Source of the DNA: Acidobacteriota bacterium
Lineage (GTDB): Bacteria; Acidobacteriota; Blastocatellia; Pyrinomonadales; Pyrinomonadaceae
Reading direction: 5' to 3'
Length of the DNA stretch: 64,000 bases
NCBI GenBank assembly: GCA_020199775.1
Contig: JAIVJZ010000043.1
Coordinates: 1 to 64,000 of the forward strand
Position 1 is the stretch's first letter. The number at the start of each line of letters is the position of its first letter. This document shows positions 37,159 through 46,300 of the stretch, one piece after another. The position numbers and the translations under genes were made by a program. The notes beneath the pieces are model-generated. The model ran no database searches, was not told the origin of the DNA, and was given only the letters and a program-made list of their open reading frames with translations.

Positions 37159-38184
37159 CTACCGCGGGTCAAAAGGAAAACTATAGTTGAGGAGCCCTTT
37201 AACCTTGGATGGCCGCCGCTCAGACCGGAACGGAAGAAAACCGGCGCGGCGCGCGGCAGCTTCCGCCACCCGCCACAGTTCCTGCGGGCCTTCGACCCCC
37301 CGCGAGTGAATGACGCGCCCGGTCTCGTCAATCACGACTTCGACGGTCACGATAATGGGCGTTGCAGCTTTTCTCCAGTTAATCGGGTACGCGGGTGGCG
37401 GCAAACTAAGCGCTTTATCATTGATCAGCCCGACATCCGGCAGCTTATCGATCTCCACGGTTGTGCTCGCCGCCGCGCCGAGTCTAATTTGCGATGGCTC
37501 TTTAGATGAAGATGACGGCACTCCCTTTGAACCGCCCGCCACGCGCTCGCTCCGCGGGGAGGAGTCTGTTCCCGCGTGTGTCAGAACTGTCTGGCTGAGC
37601 GACGCGTTCTCTTCGACTACGGCCGGAGCTCCGGCATCATCTCCCGGATAATAAGTAATAGTGCGATAAGCCACCTCAACCGGCTCAAGTCTCTGTTGGC
37701 CGGACTCTGAGACTACGACAGATGAAATCATCTTTACCCAATTGCCCGCCGCATCGAATTCATAGGAGTATTCAGTGCGACTGAGAACGACGCCCTGTTC
37801 ATTGCGGACTGTTGTCCGCAGCAAGCGTCCCGCCTCGTCGTAGTCATACGTCTCTTGACCGATGGGACTATTGACCACGGGGTAGGTCTTGTTATCGATC
37901 CGTTTACCGCTGATCTCATAGACGGTAAGTTCAAGCAGGGTGCGCTCCCCCTCGACCGGGCCATTGGTGTTGAATTTAACTCTAGCCACCTCGGTGCGCA
38001 GGCGGCGTACCGGCCCGCGCAACCCGTCCTTAGCCCTGTTACTGTTGAGGATTTTAAGGGGTGCGGAGTTGCGGCGAGGGTCACTTCGCGATTGTGAATA
38101 GAGTTCTTCGCTGAAAGAGAGGAGGCAGACGATTAAGGACAGGGTGAGAGAAAAATATCTGACGATGAGTCTGAGATAATTCAT
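37159..38184 (-). CDS. Periplasmic protein with YD-like repeats and TonB C-terminal domain
   Basis: 341-aa protein starting at 38184 (MNYLRLIVRYFSL). A signal peptide or anchor occupies residues 1-28. The middle holds YD/RHS-like phrases (YDYDEAGRLLRTTV, YSYEFDAAGNWVKM), and the C-terminal 90 residues are a TonB-C domain (ITVEVVIDETGRVIHSRG-like core, ELWRVAEAAARRAGFLPF). Such domains bind TonB-box partners or act as generic periplasmic adaptors in Acidobacteriota. It is 53 bp upstream of the DUF4388 gene and transcribed with it. The biochemical role is unknown. Confidence 0.7.
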   Translation of the reverse strand: MNYLRLIVRYFSLTLSLIVCLLSFSEELYSQSRSDPRRNSAPLKILNSNRAKDGLRGPVRRLRTEVARVKFNTNGPVEGERTLLELTVYEISGKRIDNKTYPVVNSPIGQETYDYDEAGRLLRTTVRNEQGVVLSRTEYSYEFDAAGNWVKMISSVVVSESGQQRLEPVEVAYRTITYYPGDDAGAPAVVEENASLSQTVLTHAGTDSSPRSERVAGGSKGVPSSSSKEPSQIRLGAAASTTVEIDKLPDVGLINDKALSLPPPAYPINWRKAATPIIVTVEVVIDETGRVIHSRGVEGPQELWRVAEAAARRAGFLPFRSERRPSKVKGLLNYSFPFDPR

Positions 38185-38392
38185 GTGGAGCCGGGCTGTC
38201 ACTCTGCCGTCAGGTAAAGAAAGGGGCTAGGGCGAAATCTATCATTACCCGGCTTGATCCGCAAGGATGCATTGAACAAATATTTACCCGGCAGATACAA
38301 GATGTTGGGACATCCATGATCCATCTGCCCAACTTATGGACGAGATTCGACTTTCGTGCGCGGCCGCATCGGGTTTGATGGCTGAAGAGCTT

Positions 38393-38884
38393 CTAGGTAG
38401 CACAATCGACGTTCGCTTCGATGACTTTCGTAGTGACGACACCATGGGCGTTGACGCTGATGCGAAATTTAACGTGCCCCATCAGGCTCTCGGCAGTCCC
38501 CGATCTGTTGAGCGCGAAGTTAAAGACGTAGGTGAAGCTGGTCGGCGAGGGGCCACTGGATTCTAAGCGGCCTACGCCGACAGCCTGATACTTGCCGCGG
38601 CTTGCCAGACCGGAACCGATAATCCTATCCGCATTGATGTCGCCCTCGATCAATGTTTGACCGCCGGCGTCGCGGGTAACTTTGTACTGCACCTGAAATT
38701 CGCCGCTCAGGCGAATCCTTTTCTCTTTACACGCGGTCGTTAGGGTGCGATTGAAGGGTATCCTCCGGGCAGCCGAAACGGGTGGACTTTGACCCTGTGC
38801 CGCAGCCACTCCGAATACTGAGAGCAGAGCCATAGCCGTCGATGCCACTGAGAACATTGATAGTCGCAATATTCTTTTGTTCAT
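38393..38884 (-). CDS. Secreted hypothetical protein
   Basis: 163-aa protein with a standard signal peptide (residues 1-29, ending VAAAQ). The mature part has two Cys residues (TACKEK near the start and the penultimate NVDC), likely a disulphide. The beta-rich middle (EFQVQYKVTRDAGGQTLIEG, TYVFNFALNRSG) resembles small secreted proteins common in Blastocatellia. No enzymatic motif is seen and the family is not recognised. It is monocistronic. Confidence 0.7.
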   Translation of the reverse strand: MNKRILRLSMFSVASTAMALLSVFGVAAAQGQSPPVSAARRIPFNRTLTTACKEKRIRLSGEFQVQYKVTRDAGGQTLIEGDINADRIIGSGLASRGKYQAVGVGRLESSGPSPTSFTYVFNFALNRSGTAESLMGHVKFRISVNAHGVVTTKVIEANVDCAT

Positions 38885-39124
38885 TAATGACCTCCGGAAA
38901 TGATGCGCAGGGGCGGACGAAGTTTTTGAGCTCGCTCTTTCAGATGGCCGCCTGAGAAAAAACTATCAGCGACCATGCGCGCGTGAAAATAAGTTTCGCA
39001 ACCTCGCCATTTTGAATTGTTGGCGAAAGCCTTGCAAGCTACATCATACCCCGAGACGAAGCCATAGCCAGAAAAATCCAAGAGACCCGCCACCGCTCTT
39101 AGCGGCTTGATGGGAATCTTTTGG

Positions 39125-39217
39125 CAGTGTTGCAAAAATTATTCAGGATGTTCTCATGAGAGCGATAGCTTGGTTGGAGCTCAGATTATAGCCGGAGAAC
39201 AAATTCCTGCAACACTA
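39125..39217. repeat. MITE-like element of about 93 bp
   Basis: The left end is CAGTGTTGCAAAAATTATT and the right end, as reverse complement, is GTAGTGTTGCAGGAATTTG. The two make a terminal inverted repeat of about 15 bp with few mismatches. It shares termini with the element at 61922 and contains no gene. Confidence 0.6.
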
Positions 39218-39254
39218 CCTTCCGATGTCGAAGGGGCTTGGGGTCAAAACGCGC

Positions 39255-39704
39255 TCATTCCATAATTAGACACTCGGATTGATTAACGACGGGCGCAGGC
39301 TCGTTTGTGCTGCGGCGTTCGAATTTGAGCGCAACCGAATTGATGCAGTAGCGCAGGCCGGACGGATGGGGGCCGTCGTTGAAGACGTGGCCGAGGTGCG
39401 AGCTACAACGATGGCAGATAGCTTCGGTGCTTGTTTTGCCGCCGACCGACTCGGTTTCAGTATAGACGTGGGCGGAGTTGACGGGCCCGTCGAAGCTGGG
39501 CCAACCGGTTTGCGAAGCGAACTTTCGCTCTGAACTGAAGAGCGGCAGGCCGCAGGCCGCGCAGTGGTATACGCCGTCCTCGAAATGATTCCAATATGCG
39601 CCGGTGTAAGCTCTTTCCGCACCCTTTAGCCGCATCACGTAAAATTGCTCTTCGGTCAAAATTCGCCGCCATTCCTCATCGCTCTTGATAACTCGGTTAA
39701 CCAT
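39255..39704 (-). CDS. msrB: Methionine-R-sulfoxide reductase MsrB (free-standing, cytoplasmic)
   Basis: 149-aa MsrB; reduces the R epimer of methionine sulfoxide. Zinc-binding pairs CAAC and CHRC are both present, as are the substrate loop TGWPSFDGPV, GHVFNDGPHPSGLRYCIN with its catalytic Cys, and the start phrase DEEWRRILTEEQFYVMR. The longer frame to 39803 adds Arg-rich residues without a signal peptide, so ATG 39704 is preferred. Unlike the MsrB domain at 57434 it has no anchor and no thioredoxin domain. It also lacks the ECF promoter motif, suggesting separate, housekeeping control. Confidence 0.93.
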   Translation of the reverse strand: MVNRVIKSDEEWRRILTEEQFYVMRLKGAERAYTGAYWNHFEDGVYHCAACGLPLFSSERKFASQTGWPSFDGPVNSAHVYTETESVGGKTSTEAICHRCSSHLGHVFNDGPHPSGLRYCINSVALKFERRSTNEPAPVVNQSECLIME

Positions 39705-39976
39705 TTTCGCGCTCTTCACCTTTGGGGTCGCGCGCGAGACGGAGACAGCCGCGCGCATGCGGCGTAGATCGCCGTCCCCACTTTCGGCGCGCCACCTCCT
39801 CAAATCCTCCGCCAGCAGCCTGCCCGATGAATTCTTCTCCGGCTTCGTCAGCGCCCGTCATGATGTCGGGGGTACGGGTCTCCTCGGGCGGATGAGCCGC
39901 TTTAGTCCGGCAACCTCTCGTGCCTTCCTAATAACTGATACCCGCCGTCGTCCCGTTCATTCCCGCCCCGTTGACA

Positions 39977-42322
39977 TTAACCCTTCGCCCACAAGCGGAA
40001 GGTCAGTCCAAACGTCATGGTGAGGGGATAGCCGGGCGTGCCATGGATGCGCTCAATGGCGGGCGCGCTCGGAATCAGGCGTGAGGCAAAATAATTTTGG
40101 GTCTCAAAGTAACGTTTGTTCGTCAGATTGTCTATCGAGAAGTTGAGATCGACTTGTTTGTTGAGCCGCTTGGACATACTGAGATCGAGTACATCCAGAC
40201 CGGAGGCGCGCAAATTCGCGTCCTCACCGTCGAGCCGGTAGCTGCCGGCGTGCCGGTAGCGGAGCGATGAGGTCAGACCGTGAAAGTCCGAGAGGGTGAC
40301 GGCGGCGTTGGCGACCGTGTGCGGTGCGCCGTCTACGTAGACGCGCGGGCGCGTGCCGCGGTAGAAAGCGTTCATCACTTGCGTCAGGCCGCCGTTGAAA
40401 GACAGATGTGAGGTCAACTGGAACGAGGCTTTCGCTTCGTAACCGTGCGCGCGCGTCGGCCCTGCAAATTCGATGGTGTCGTCATCAGGAATATAGACCT
40501 GCTCGTTCGAGCGGTCGATGAGAAACAGGTTTGCGCTCAGAGAGAATCTTTTCCAGTTGAAGGCCGTGCCGAGTTGGTAAAAATCGGTGGTGGAGATTTT
40601 AGGGGCGGCGGGGTTGCGGGCGACGCCCCGCGCGTCCTGGCTTGAGATGCCGCGCCCGTAGTTGAAATGGACGACGGCCGGGAAGCGTGATGAAGGGCGG
40701 AAGGAGAGACTGGCCTTCGGTTGAAACTTGGCCGCGCCTTGAGAAGCGAAAGAGTCTGCTTCCGCGCGCCGGTCGTCAACGTCGAAGCGGAAATAATCGT
40801 AGCGCAGGCCGCCTTCGAGGCGGAGCCGTCCGTCGAGCAAGTAGACGGTCTGTTGGATGTAACCGGCATAGTTGTTGACGCGCGCGCGTGCGTCGGTCGT
40901 GATGGCGAAGGGGTCGCGGCCGGCCGAGCGATACAACCCGACGTTGATTTGATTGGCGTGGAAGTTGCCGCCCGCGATGAGGAGCGAGGGTCGCCCGAAG
41001 ATTTTCAGCGGGCGCAGATATTGCACGTTGACAGCCTCTTGCAGGCGCGAGTCGTGTTGTTGAATTTCGTCGCCGAGCAGTTCGTCGTTCAGGAAGAAAG
41101 TAAAGTTGGAATACAAATCGAAGAGCGAGCGGGAGACGTTGGCGTCGATTTTGAGACTGCCGCCGCTCGCCGTCTCCGTCGAGTAGTAGACTCCGAACTG
41201 ACCGGACTGCACGCGACCGCCACTGTCGGGGTCGAGGAAACCGAAGCGATCCAGACGCCCGGCCGCCACTTCGTCCAAAGGTATCTGGCCGGACGAATAA
41301 AAGTCGTTGCGCGCCGCGTTGAATTTGAAGCCGAGCGACTGATGTTCGCCGAGGTGGCGCGTGTAGTTGCCCGTCAGGTTGTCGCGGCGATAGCGGAGCG
41401 GGCTGTGGAAGGGGCCATCGCTCTGTGAGCCTTCGTAGGCGACGAGCGCGTCCGCCGCTTTCAGTTCGGGACTGTAGGCGACGAAGGCGCGACGCGCGTT
41501 GAACGAACCACCCTGCACACGCACCGTCAGTTCGTCAGGGAGAGATTCCTTGCGGCGGACGTGGACGACGCCGAGGCCGGAGAAGTCGCCGTATTGCGCG
41601 CTGAAGGGGCCGTTCAAGATGTCCACTCCCGCGACGAGTTCCGGCGTCACACTCTTCAAACTGCCGAGATAGCCTTGCCCGTGTCCCTGCGTCGCCTGAT
41701 TCTGTCCCACGCCGTCAACCAGAACTTTGAGGCCGCCCGAGACGCCGCCGTGGTCGAGGTTGAAGCCGAAGCGGCGTATCTCCAGAGACTTGCCCCCACC
41801 CTCGTGCTGCCCGGCGTTGATCCCTGCGTCGAGAGTCTGAAAAATCTGATCGTCGCGCGAGAAGAGACCATTTTTGTAGATGGAATCGTTGCGTCGTTCA
41901 ATGCCCGGTTCAAGCGTCGAATCCTCGATCACGACACTCTCGTGAATGGGCGCGACGATATATTCGATGCGCACTTCGAGATTGTCCGCCGATTCTGCCG
42001 CGCCGACGATCATCTCGGTCGCGGTGATGTTATCGCCCTCGGCTTGAAGCGACGCCGTTGCGCCCGGCGGAATCTCCACGCGGAATCGCCCCTCGCCGTC
42101 GCTCATCACACGCTGTCGGCCGGAAGCGTAGCGCACGTTCACGGCTATTTCCGGCACCACCTCGTCGCGCGGCGTGACGACCACCCCGGAAAGAACTCGC
42201 ATCGCACCGCCAGCCGGCGACTGCGGGCGAACCGGAGTCTGCGCCGCGACGAGTGAGACGCAAAGCACACAGGCCGCCACTGTCAACAGAATCTTGCGTG
42301 CGTTTTGCTTGTCCGTGTGCAT
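39977..42322 (-). CDS. TonB-dependent outer-membrane receptor with carboxypeptidase-regulatory-like N-domain
   Basis: 781-aa receptor. Signal peptide (residues 1-27), then a CarboxypepD_reg-like domain (LSGVVVTPRDEVVPEIAVNV, GEGRFRVEIPPG), a plug domain (about 130-260: IYKNGLFSRDDQIFQTLDAG, VSGGLKVLVDGVGQNQATQG, VDILNGPFSAQYGDFSGLGV) and a 22-strand barrel ending in a terminal aromatic strand (MTFGLTFRLW). The ribosome site AAAGGA precedes the ATG. It is downstream of the TPR and DUF4331 genes, often found together. The transported substrate cannot be determined from the sequence. Confidence 0.9.
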   Translation of the reverse strand: MHTDKQNARKILLTVAACVLCVSLVAAQTPVRPQSPAGGAMRVLSGVVVTPRDEVVPEIAVNVRYASGRQRVMSDGEGRFRVEIPPGATASLQAEGDNITATEMIVGAAESADNLEVRIEYIVAPIHESVVIEDSTLEPGIERRNDSIYKNGLFSRDDQIFQTLDAGINAGQHEGGGKSLEIRRFGFNLDHGGVSGGLKVLVDGVGQNQATQGHGQGYLGSLKSVTPELVAGVDILNGPFSAQYGDFSGLGVVHVRRKESLPDELTVRVQGGSFNARRAFVAYSPELKAADALVAYEGSQSDGPFHSPLRYRRDNLTGNYTRHLGEHQSLGFKFNAARNDFYSSGQIPLDEVAAGRLDRFGFLDPDSGGRVQSGQFGVYYSTETASGGSLKIDANVSRSLFDLYSNFTFFLNDELLGDEIQQHDSRLQEAVNVQYLRPLKIFGRPSLLIAGGNFHANQINVGLYRSAGRDPFAITTDARARVNNYAGYIQQTVYLLDGRLRLEGGLRYDYFRFDVDDRRAEADSFASQGAAKFQPKASLSFRPSSRFPAVVHFNYGRGISSQDARGVARNPAAPKISTTDFYQLGTAFNWKRFSLSANLFLIDRSNEQVYIPDDDTIEFAGPTRAHGYEAKASFQLTSHLSFNGGLTQVMNAFYRGTRPRVYVDGAPHTVANAAVTLSDFHGLTSSLRYRHAGSYRLDGEDANLRASGLDVLDLSMSKRLNKQVDLNFSIDNLTNKRYFETQNYFASRLIPSAPAIERIHGTPGYPLTMTFGLTFRLWAKG

Positions 42323-42630
42323 GATCGTCCTTTCGGAAGCCGGGTAGCGGCTGCGTCACGATGTTGATTGACGATTGTTGAAAATAATAGCGTAACACGT
42401 CTCGCGCGCCGGAAGACGAGAGGGGAATCCCCGACACGGGTGGGGAAAAGAAGCGATGCCGGGGAAACACGTGCGCGCACACTTTCGAGGCCACCGCGCC
42501 GCGCGCGGGACGGGAACGAACCGAAGGCGATACGCGAAGACGCCTCGCGCGCGTACCGGCCTCGACTTGGTTAGGTGTTCGCCCGCGCCCTCGACGCGGC
42601 GCAACGGTGGCTCCTTACCGGCTAAGGGAA
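42323..42630. other. Spacer between TPR and TonB-receptor genes
   Basis: 308 bp, no gene supported. Near the receptor start it is AT-rich (TTGTTGAAAATAATAG around 42375), a likely promoter area for the receptor. The string GGGGAATCCCC occurs at about 42422, but the ECF -10 partner (GTA at 17 nt) is absent, so it is not counted as an ECF promoter. Confidence 0.4.
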
Positions 42631-43740
42631 TCAAAGAATTTTAACGGGGCGACCGGCCGCGTTGGCGGCGTTGACAATCTTTTGCGCGAAGGCGCGTGTG
42701 TCGTCCGTCGGGCGCAGGCTCAGGTCGCGCGACGCGAACCCGGCGGCGCGCTCATAGTTGCCCGCTTCGAGTTCGAGCGTGGCGAGCGAGCGGAGGTAGC
42801 CGTCGTTGCCGCTCGCCACAGCCTGCTCGCAGAAGCTGCGGGCTTCGCCGCGCAGCCGGGTTGATTCTTCCCGCTCGCCCCGCCGTTCGAGGAGTTTCAC
42901 CAGACTGAGTTTGGTCTCCGGGTCGTGCGGCCGCAACGCGAGGATGCGGCGGAAGCCCGCCTCGGACGCGGCGTAATCGCCTTCAATCTGATCGAGTTCG
43001 GCGAGGTGTTCGAGCGCGAGGGGATGGTTCGGACTCTTGGCGAGCGCCCACATGTATTGACGCCGCGCCTCCGCGTTGCGGCCGCGCTTCAATTCGATCT
43101 CGCCGAGGATGGCGCGCGCCCAGGCGAAGTGGGTGGGCGAGAGCGGTCGGGGGTAACCCGCGTCGATGGCTTTTGTCATCATTTCTGCGGCCTCGTCCAA
43201 ATCGCCGCGCACCTCCGCGAGTTGCGACAGACGCGCCCACGGGCCGGCTCTGTTCGGCTGCACCTCGGCCAGCTTGCGGTAATGCTTTTCCGCCGCCGCG
43301 AGGTCGCCCCATTGCAGCGCGCCGTCTCCGGCGATGGCGAGCAGTTCGGTGTTTTCCGGGTCGCGCTTCAATCCCTGTTCGGCAACGATTCTGGCTTCAT
43401 TAAATTTGTGACGCGATAACAAGACCGAGGAGCGCGCCTGCATGTTGTCAATTACGTTGGGGACGAGCGTGTCGGATTGATCCAACGCTTTCAAGGCGCG
43501 GTCGTAATCCGCGCCGTCGCCCGTCGCTTCCGCGCGCAACACGTAAGCGGCCGCGAGCTTGCGATAGGCGTCCGGGTCGTCGGGTTGTTTCGCGACTCTG
43601 GCTTCGTGAAAATCGACTAATTGGGTTTCTTTAGTGACGGGAACTTTGGCCGTCGTGACGTGCGAATCCGTGAAGTAGACGGCTCCGGCGAGAAGCGCCA
43701 TGAGCATGACGGGCAGCATTATGACGACTATCTTTTTCAT
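42631..43740 (-). CDS. Membrane-anchored TPR protein
   Basis: 369-aa protein; ATG 43740 has a GAGGAG site, and the 50 residues further upstream in frame are unlikely to be coding. A signal anchor (IVVIMLPVMLMALLAGAVYF) is followed by about eight tetratricopeptide units (such as PDDPDAYRKLAAAYVLRAEA, AGPWARLSQLAEVRGDLDEA, PHDPETKLSLVKLLERRGER). TPR proteins act as scaffolds. Its neighbour on the same strand, a DUF4331 protein, commonly co-occurs with a TPR gene. A hairpin separates the two genes (43762-43790). Confidence 0.8.
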   Translation of the reverse strand: MKKIVVIMLPVMLMALLAGAVYFTDSHVTTAKVPVTKETQLVDFHEARVAKQPDDPDAYRKLAAAYVLRAEATGDGADYDRALKALDQSDTLVPNVIDNMQARSSVLLSRHKFNEARIVAEQGLKRDPENTELLAIAGDGALQWGDLAAAEKHYRKLAEVQPNRAGPWARLSQLAEVRGDLDEAAEMMTKAIDAGYPRPLSPTHFAWARAILGEIELKRGRNAEARRQYMWALAKSPNHPLALEHLAELDQIEGDYAASEAGFRRILALRPHDPETKLSLVKLLERRGEREESTRLRGEARSFCEQAVASGNDGYLRSLATLELEAGNYERAAGFASRDLSLRPTDDTRAFAQKIVNAANAAGRPVKIL

Positions 43741-43761
43741 GACTCTCCTCGGTGGAAAAGT

Positions 43762-43790
43762 GCGGGAGGGACTTCCGAAGTCCCTCCCGC
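43762..43790 (-). terminator. Perfect 13-bp hairpin between DUF4331 and TPR genes
   Basis: Arms GCGGGAGGGACTT and AAGTCCCTCCCGC with a 3-nt loop lie in the 67-bp gap. On the minus strand a short ACTTTTCC follows, so it could be a partial intrinsic terminator or an mRNA-stabilising stem that lowers TPR expression relative to DUF4331. Confidence 0.6.
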
Positions 43791-43807
43791 GAGGTGGTGG
43801 TTGATGT

Positions 43808-45688
43808 TTACTTCTGCGCCGAGAACTCGTTCGTTCCCCGTTCACCCGGCATCGGGTTGGCGAGACCGAAGTACGGGAATGACGCCTCAAGCTTTCTCTC
43901 TTTGGAAACCTGGTTGGCGACGTTGATGATGTCGAGCGGGTTCGACTCGATGAAGTCCGTGCCCTGGAGCACGGTGAAGATGCGCGCGTCCTCGCACGGC
44001 GTGAGCAAGGCCGGGCTGTCGGTCACGCTGAGGTCGACGTTGATTTGCTCGCAACGCAGCGGGCGACGGCTGGGGTCGGTGTTGGGCTGGTAGCCGGGCA
44101 GCGGGTTGCCGCCGACGGTGCTGCCGCCGAGCAGGACGTTCGGCCCGAACTGCACGTCCGTTAATTCGCGCGCCAAGCGCAGGTAGATGTCCGTCACGTC
44201 GTCGGCCGGGCGGCGACCGTTCTGGTAGCCGTATGTGCCGATGGCGAGTGTGGCGGACGAGTTGCCGTCCGTCGCCGCGCCGGGGCGCACGCCGTCAGTC
44301 GGGAGGTTGACGTTCAGGCGCATGTAGTCAGGCCACGTGATGTCTTTCTGCAAGTTCTGGTTCTGGTTGTCGTCGAGGCCGATTTCCGGCAGCAAGAGGG
44401 GGACGCCCGTCACCGCGGGGGCCGTGAAACCGCCGCCGGTCAGAAGCGCCTGACGGCCTTCGATGGTGTTGGAAAGCGAACTGCCGATGCCGCCCGAGCG
44501 CAGCGAAGTCGGCGTGTAACGGCGGAAGAGGGCGGCATCGGTTTCGGGGCCGGTCGCGTTGTGCAAATCTTTGAGCAGCGCGGTGGTCATGAGCGCGCTG
44601 GCCGCGCCCGGAATGTAGCCCGCGCCGAGCACGGCGTTAGCATCCGAGACGCGCATTTGCGTTTCGTTAATCGGGGCGGTAGCGAACACCCAGACGGTGT
44701 TGGCGAGTTGCTGACCCATGCGCTCGAACTGCGCGTAGGTGTCGGAGTGGCTGGTGCTGACGCCGTCGAACGATTCGGATTCGGGGCGGCTGACAGTGCC
44801 CCACACGCCGATCAAATCGGCGTTGCGCGCGCCGCCTTGCGACACGTCGGCGATGCCGGTGCCGGTGAGCAGGTGCTTGGGGATCGAGACGGCCACGGCC
44901 GACGCGTTGAAGCCGCCGAAGCCGTCGGAACCGCTCGTGCCGTCGGCGCGCGTCGGGCGACCGCGCAACGGACCGAAGGAGGTGCTGGTGAAGCCGCGCG
45001 CCACGTCCTGCGTGTGCGTGAGCGCGTTCTCGGTGGTGGAGGAGTTCAGGCCGGTGCGGAACACGAACTGCGCCACGTCCGTCTGGAACGAGTCGTCGGT
45101 GATACCCGCGAAGCACTTGACTCCGGCCTCGTCGGCCGTGCCGGCCGAACGACCGTTGTAGGGGGCGATGTCGGGCAGCGTGCCGCTGGGGGCGATGAAT
45201 CTGTCGCGCTCGTCATAAGGGATGGCGGCGTTGGCGCTGTAAACGGCATTGCCCGTACACAACTTGCGGCCGTTCGCCAAATGACGGTTGCCGCGCGGGC
45301 CGGTCACGGCGGGCGCGCCGAGCACGACTTCGTAATGCTGCTGGCCGCGTCCGCCTTCGAACTTGACCTGCATCACGAGGTCTTCGCGCGCGTCGCCGCC
45401 GTTATCAATCTTCATCTGATAGAGGTATTCTTCGCTGAAGCGCATGCTGGGGCTGAGGGCGGGGTTGGTAAAGGGGTTGACGAGAAACGACAACACGACG
45501 TTGTTGTTGTTCGCCGGGTCGACGAAGGCGTACACGTCGGTGAAGTCGCCTTCGATAAGGGCGTCAACGGCGAGCGAGTCGCGGTGGTCGGCGGCCTGTG
45601 CGGACGGGATGCCGCCGAAGTTGGAGGCGAGCATGCCTGCCGTTAAAATGGCCGACATCGCGCGGCTGGCTAATTTCTTGAATTTCAT
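43808..45688 (-). CDS. DUF4331 family secreted protein
   Basis: 626-aa protein with a signal peptide (residues about 1-32, ending AQAAD). The DUF4331 signature follows at once: ADHRDSL, then DFTDVYAFVDPANNNNVVLS, SFLVNPF. Other family phrases are FRTGLNSST (N-terminal half) and DITWPDYMRLNVNLPTDGVRPG. The family is predicted beta-rich and extracytoplasmic; its function is not established. It heads a minus-strand set with the TPR gene. The ribosome site is AGGAG. Its length is in the family's range. Confidence 0.9.
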   Translation of the reverse strand: MKFKKLASRAMSAILTAGMLASNFGGIPSAQAADHRDSLAVDALIEGDFTDVYAFVDPANNNNVVLSFLVNPFTNPALSPSMRFSEEYLYQMKIDNGGDAREDLVMQVKFEGGRGQQHYEVVLGAPAVTGPRGNRHLANGRKLCTGNAVYSANAAIPYDERDRFIAPSGTLPDIAPYNGRSAGTADEAGVKCFAGITDDSFQTDVAQFVFRTGLNSSTTENALTHTQDVARGFTSTSFGPLRGRPTRADGTSGSDGFGGFNASAVAVSIPKHLLTGTGIADVSQGGARNADLIGVWGTVSRPESESFDGVSTSHSDTYAQFERMGQQLANTVWVFATAPINETQMRVSDANAVLGAGYIPGAASALMTTALLKDLHNATGPETDAALFRRYTPTSLRSGGIGSSLSNTIEGRQALLTGGGFTAPAVTGVPLLLPEIGLDDNQNQNLQKDITWPDYMRLNVNLPTDGVRPGAATDGNSSATLAIGTYGYQNGRRPADDVTDIYLRLARELTDVQFGPNVLLGGSTVGGNPLPGYQPNTDPSRRPLRCEQINVDLSVTDSPALLTPCEDARIFTVLQGTDFIESNPLDIINVANQVSKERKLEASFPYFGLANPMPGERGTNEFSAQK

Positions 45689-45790
45689 GGGTTCTCCTTT
45701 GGCTATTGAATCGCCGCCTGTTTCGCGCTATGATGTCGTCGTTCAGCGAGACACCTTTGACGTGACAAACGACTGTAGGTTGTTTCATTA

Positions 45791-45824
45791 AGTCCCGCCA
45801 TTACTTGCCGGTAATGACGGGGCT
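45791..45824 (-). terminator. Hairpin downstream of the small lipoprotein gene
   Basis: AGTCCCGCCATTAC and GTAATGACGGGGCT pair with two mismatches around a 6-nt loop. It follows the stop of the minus-strand gene at 45911 and precedes the DUF4331 start. The T-tract is weak, so this is a likely but unproven terminator. Confidence 0.5.
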
Positions 45825-45910
45825 TCTTCTTTTACGTGGCAACTACTGAGGCAATTACTTGAACGAGGTCTCTGTTTGCCGGTTCGGTTTGACCTGAGCC
45901 TGTCCAACGC

Positions 45911-46300
45911 TCAATCGGCAAACTTCCAATCACCGTCCTCTCGGACGAAGCGGAAACTTTCAATCTCATCTGAACCGGCCGACTTCACGTTGAGCGTCGC
46001 GGTCTCACCCTGAAAGTGGGCTGCGCTCGTTTGCGTCCGGTCGGGGCAGGTGATGTTGCTCATCATCTGCTTGAGCAAATCTTCGGGAACGAGATTGCTG
46101 TGCGCGGCCAGTGTTTGCAGGTTCGACCACTTGGCGGCGGCGAGCGTCTGTTTGTAGGCTTCCACATCTTTACGTTTGACGGCGTCGCAGGCTGAGGCCA
46201 GCGTGGCGGCCGGGTCGTTAGGGGTGCGGTCGCATGCGCCCGTGAAGAGCACGAGAAACGTGAGAGCGAAAGAGAGAGCGGTCTGCTTTTCGTGTTTCAT
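45911..46300 (-). CDS. Small lipoprotein
   Basis: 129-aa protein with an AAAGGA ribosome site and a lipoprotein signal (LTFLVLFTGAC, lipobox Cys at residue 23). The mature part is a small alpha/beta domain (ACDAVKRKDVEAYKQTLAAA, then ATLNVKSAGSDEIESFRFV, REDGDWKFAD). The final phrase resembles the end of DUF4878/NTF2-like lipoproteins that bind small molecules. One further Cys pair could form a disulphide. It lies upstream of the DUF4331 gene and may be transcribed separately. Confidence 0.75.
   Translation of the reverse strand: MKHEKQTALSFALTFLVLFTGACDRTPNDPAATLASACDAVKRKDVEAYKQTLAAAKWSNLQTLAAHSNLVPEDLLKQMMSNITCPDRTQTSAAHFQGETATLNVKSAGSDEIESFRFVREDGDWKFAD

Noticed and set aside
41561-42256. 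Plus-strand frames opposite the TonB-dependent receptor
   Set aside because: Antisense of signal peptide and plug domain, which are unambiguous on the minus strand.
42420-42450. GGGGAATCCCC as a further ECF promoter
   Set aside because: No GTA at the 17-nt spacing that all other members keep.
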